A DNA stretch of 64,000 nucleotides. Source: Pseudodesulfovibrio indicus (GTDB lineage Bacteria > Desulfobacterota > Desulfovibrionia > Desulfovibrionales > Desulfovibrionaceae). How positions within the stretch are numbered: position 1 is the stretch's first letter; every line of letters starts with the position of its first letter. Shown piece after piece: positions 62,498 through 64,000 of the stretch. The position numbers and the translations under genes are program-made. The stretch is taken from the NCBI RefSeq assembly GCF_001563225.1, contig NZ_CP014206.1:2604001-2668000 (forward strand). Direction: 5' to 3'. The notes beneath the pieces were generated by a model, which had not been told where the DNA came from, did no database searches, and saw only the letters and a list, made by a program, of their open reading frames with translations.

Positions 62498-64000
62498 TTA
62501 TGCCTCCGTTGTATCGGCGGGGTCCTCGGATAATTCCTTATTTAATCTTTTCGCCAGCTTCAACTGGTCCTCGCGGGTCTCGACGCGCCCGTCGATCTTC
62601 GCGACCATGAGTTTGTCCAAAATCTGGCCGAAAACGGGACCTGGTTTGATGCCCATGTCCATGAGATCCTTGCCGTTCACATCCACCGCCATGGAGCGCA
62701 ACCGGGCCAGGTATTGGGAGATGTTGCGCCGGATGTATTCCTTGCGGCTGCGCGCCATGAGAAAGAGGATGCCTTCCACCGGGATGGGATGGAGGATGGA
62801 ATAGAGCCGGCTGAGCTTGGACTTGCCTTCCTTCCAGCCCATCAGCTTCATGAGCGCTTCACCTATCATGTCGCGCAGTTGCAGGAACTCCCGCTCCTCC
62901 TTGGGGGTGAAGTGAAGGCGCTTGGTGACCTGGGTGGTCTGGTCCCGCTTGACGCCCGCGGTCATACCCAGGATGTACAGCTTCCAGGGCACTATCTTGG
63001 GCTCAAGGTAGAGCAGCTTGTACCAGTTGTGGACCTTGACCAGCTCGGTCAGGATCTGGATGCGCTCCTGGGTCAGCTTGAGCAGCGGATGGATGGCCTC
63101 CATGATGCCGAGTTCCTGCATTCGCAGCATGCAGGAGAGGGGGTCTTCCTCGTTCATGATCAGTTGCAGCTCGTGCATGACCCTGGTCCCGGAGAGCTTG
63201 CTGAACAGCTTGAGACTCAAGGCGTTCTTGATCAACCGCATGGTCTGACCCCCGATCTGGAAGTCGAAGCGGCGCTCGAAACGGATGGCCCGCAGGATGC
63301 GCGTCGGGTCCTCCACGAAGCTCAGGGAATGGAGCACGCGGATGGTCTTGTTGCGGATGTCCCGCTCGGCCCCGAAGAAGTCCACCAACTGGCCGTACCG
63401 GCCGGGATTGATGCGCAGGGCCAGGGCGTTGACCGTGAAATCGCGGCGGTAGAGGTCCATTTTTATTGAGGAAAGTTCAACAGTGGGCAGGGCGGCCGGG
63501 TACTCGTAGTACTCCAGGCGGGCCGTGGCCACATCCACGCGCTGGTCGTCGTCCAGGATGACCACGGCGGTCTTGAACTTGGAATGCGCCTTGACCCTGC
63601 CGCCGACCCGGGACGCGAATTTCTTGGCGAAATCGATGCCGTCGCCCTCGACCACCAGGTCCAGATCCAGGTTCGGGCGGCCGAGCAGGATGTCGCGCAC
63701 GAACCCGCCCACGGCGTAGGCCTCGCAGCCCAACTGGTCGGCCAGTTCGCCGGCCTCCTTGAGCAGGTCGATCATCCGCTGGGGCAGCCGGTTTTTCACC
63801 TGGGAGGCGATGTTCCGTTCCCGGCGGCTGTCCGGCATCAGGGAGTCCGGAATGCGCGCCGGCTCCTCGATGAGCATGTTCACCAGGTCGGTCCGGGTGA
63901 TCACCCCGACCAACTCGCCGTTGTCCTCCACCGGGAGCATGCGCTGGCGGTTGGAGAGGACGATCTCCATGACCCGATAGAGGTCGGTCTTGGTTTCCAC
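62498..64000 (-). CDS. CBS-domain tRNA nucleotidyltransferase / poly(A) polymerase family (partial)
   Basis: At least 500 residues, N-terminus beyond the window. A CBS segment (MLPVEDNGELVGVITRTDLVNML) precedes the class II nucleotidyltransferase head YAVGGFVRDILLGRPNLDLDLVVEGDG, the DFTVNALALRINPG and EDPTRILRAIRFERRFDF motifs, and an alpha-helical C-terminal domain. DHH-CBS-CCA fusions of about 880 residues are known in deltaproteobacteria, and this may be one. It could be the CC- or A-adding half of a split CCA system. Confidence 0.88.
   Translation of the reverse strand: METKTDLYRVMEIVLSNRQRMLPVEDNGELVGVITRTDLVNMLIEEPARIPDSLMPDSRRERNIASQVKNRLPQRMIDLLKEAGELADQLGCEAYAVGGFVRDILLGRPNLDLDLVVEGDGIDFAKKFASRVGGRVKAHSKFKTAVVILDDDQRVDVATARLEYYEYPAALPTVELSSIKMDLYRRDFTVNALALRINPGRYGQLVDFFGAERDIRNKTIRVLHSLSFVEDPTRILRAIRFERRFDFQIGGQTMRLIKNALSLKLFSKLSGTRVMHELQLIMNEEDPLSCMLRMQELGIMEAIHPLLKLTQERIQILTELVKVHNWYKLLYLEPKIVPWKLYILGMTAGVKRDQTTQVTKRLHFTPKEEREFLQLRDMIGEALMKLMGWKEGKSKLSRLYSILHPIPVEGILFLMARSRKEYIRRNISQYLARLRSMAVDVNGKDLMDMGIKPGPVFGQILDKLMVAKIDGRVETREDQLKLAKRLNKELSEDPADTTEA

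Overview
The window is a high-GC, gene-dense chromosomal segment from a delta-type sulfate reducer of the Desulfovibrio/Pseudodesulfovibrio kind. That placement is inferred from gene content and order, not from a search. It rests on the split, archaeal-type glutamate synthase with its own ferredoxin and flavoprotein, a precorrin-2 dehydrogenase / CcsA / HemA cluster, a PxxKW cysteine-rich protein, a metal-binding adenylate kinase, a UGA-decoded (selenocysteine) UshA-like protein, an rpsU-yqeY-mutS2-dnaG-rpoD macromolecular-synthesis operon and flagellar/c-di-GMP genes. No phage, insertion sequence, CRISPR array, rRNA or tRNA was seen.

Layout. 1-9.6 kb (minus): PxxKW protein, M20 peptidase, mnmG, CorC-like CBS protein, lnt, prfB (with its programmed frameshift), a GGDEF diguanylate cyclase, a MinD/FlhG ATPase broken by a poly-C artefact, HU, and a selenoprotein running off the left edge. 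9.7-12.3 kb (minus): apt-mtnP-mtaD methylthioadenosine/adenine salvage. 12.4-21.6 kb (plus): rsmA, a second HU, a small membrane protein, rpsU-yqeY-mutS2-dnaG-rpoD, cobD. 21.6-21.9 kb: a compound inverted repeat between convergent genes. 21.9-34.8 kb (minus): proC, ndk, a TrpXYZ-type ABC importer, fliM, the yibQ-ctpA-envC envelope group, an EndoIII-like glycosylase, prmA, argD, dut. 34.9-36.9 kb (minus): a sodium/solute symporter with its small accessory protein, preceded by a phenylalanine-rich leader peptide and terminator. 37.1-45.5 kb (plus): the five-gene glutamate synthase operon, then yajC-secD-secF. 45.6-51.2 kb (minus): a methyltransferase, adk, tilS, hemA, ccsA, precorrin-2 dehydrogenase. 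51.3-53.9 kb (plus): two glycosyltransferases. 53.9-64 kb (minus): rarA, rsmE, lysA, a lipoprotein, mutS (frameshifted), lapB, lapA, a HIT protein, and a CBS/CCA-type nucleotidyltransferase running off the right edge.

The most interesting points are three. First, there is an apparent Phe-codon transcription attenuator in front of an SSS-family symporter. It predicts that this symporter serves phenylalanine or aromatic amino acid uptake. Second, a selenocysteine UGA lies 45 codons into an exported UshA-like metallophosphatase gene that ordinary gene finders would miss or truncate. Third, two genes (the MinD/FlhG ATPase and mutS) are broken at C-homopolymers. One of these looks like an assembly artefact; the other is either a base error or a real mutator allele.
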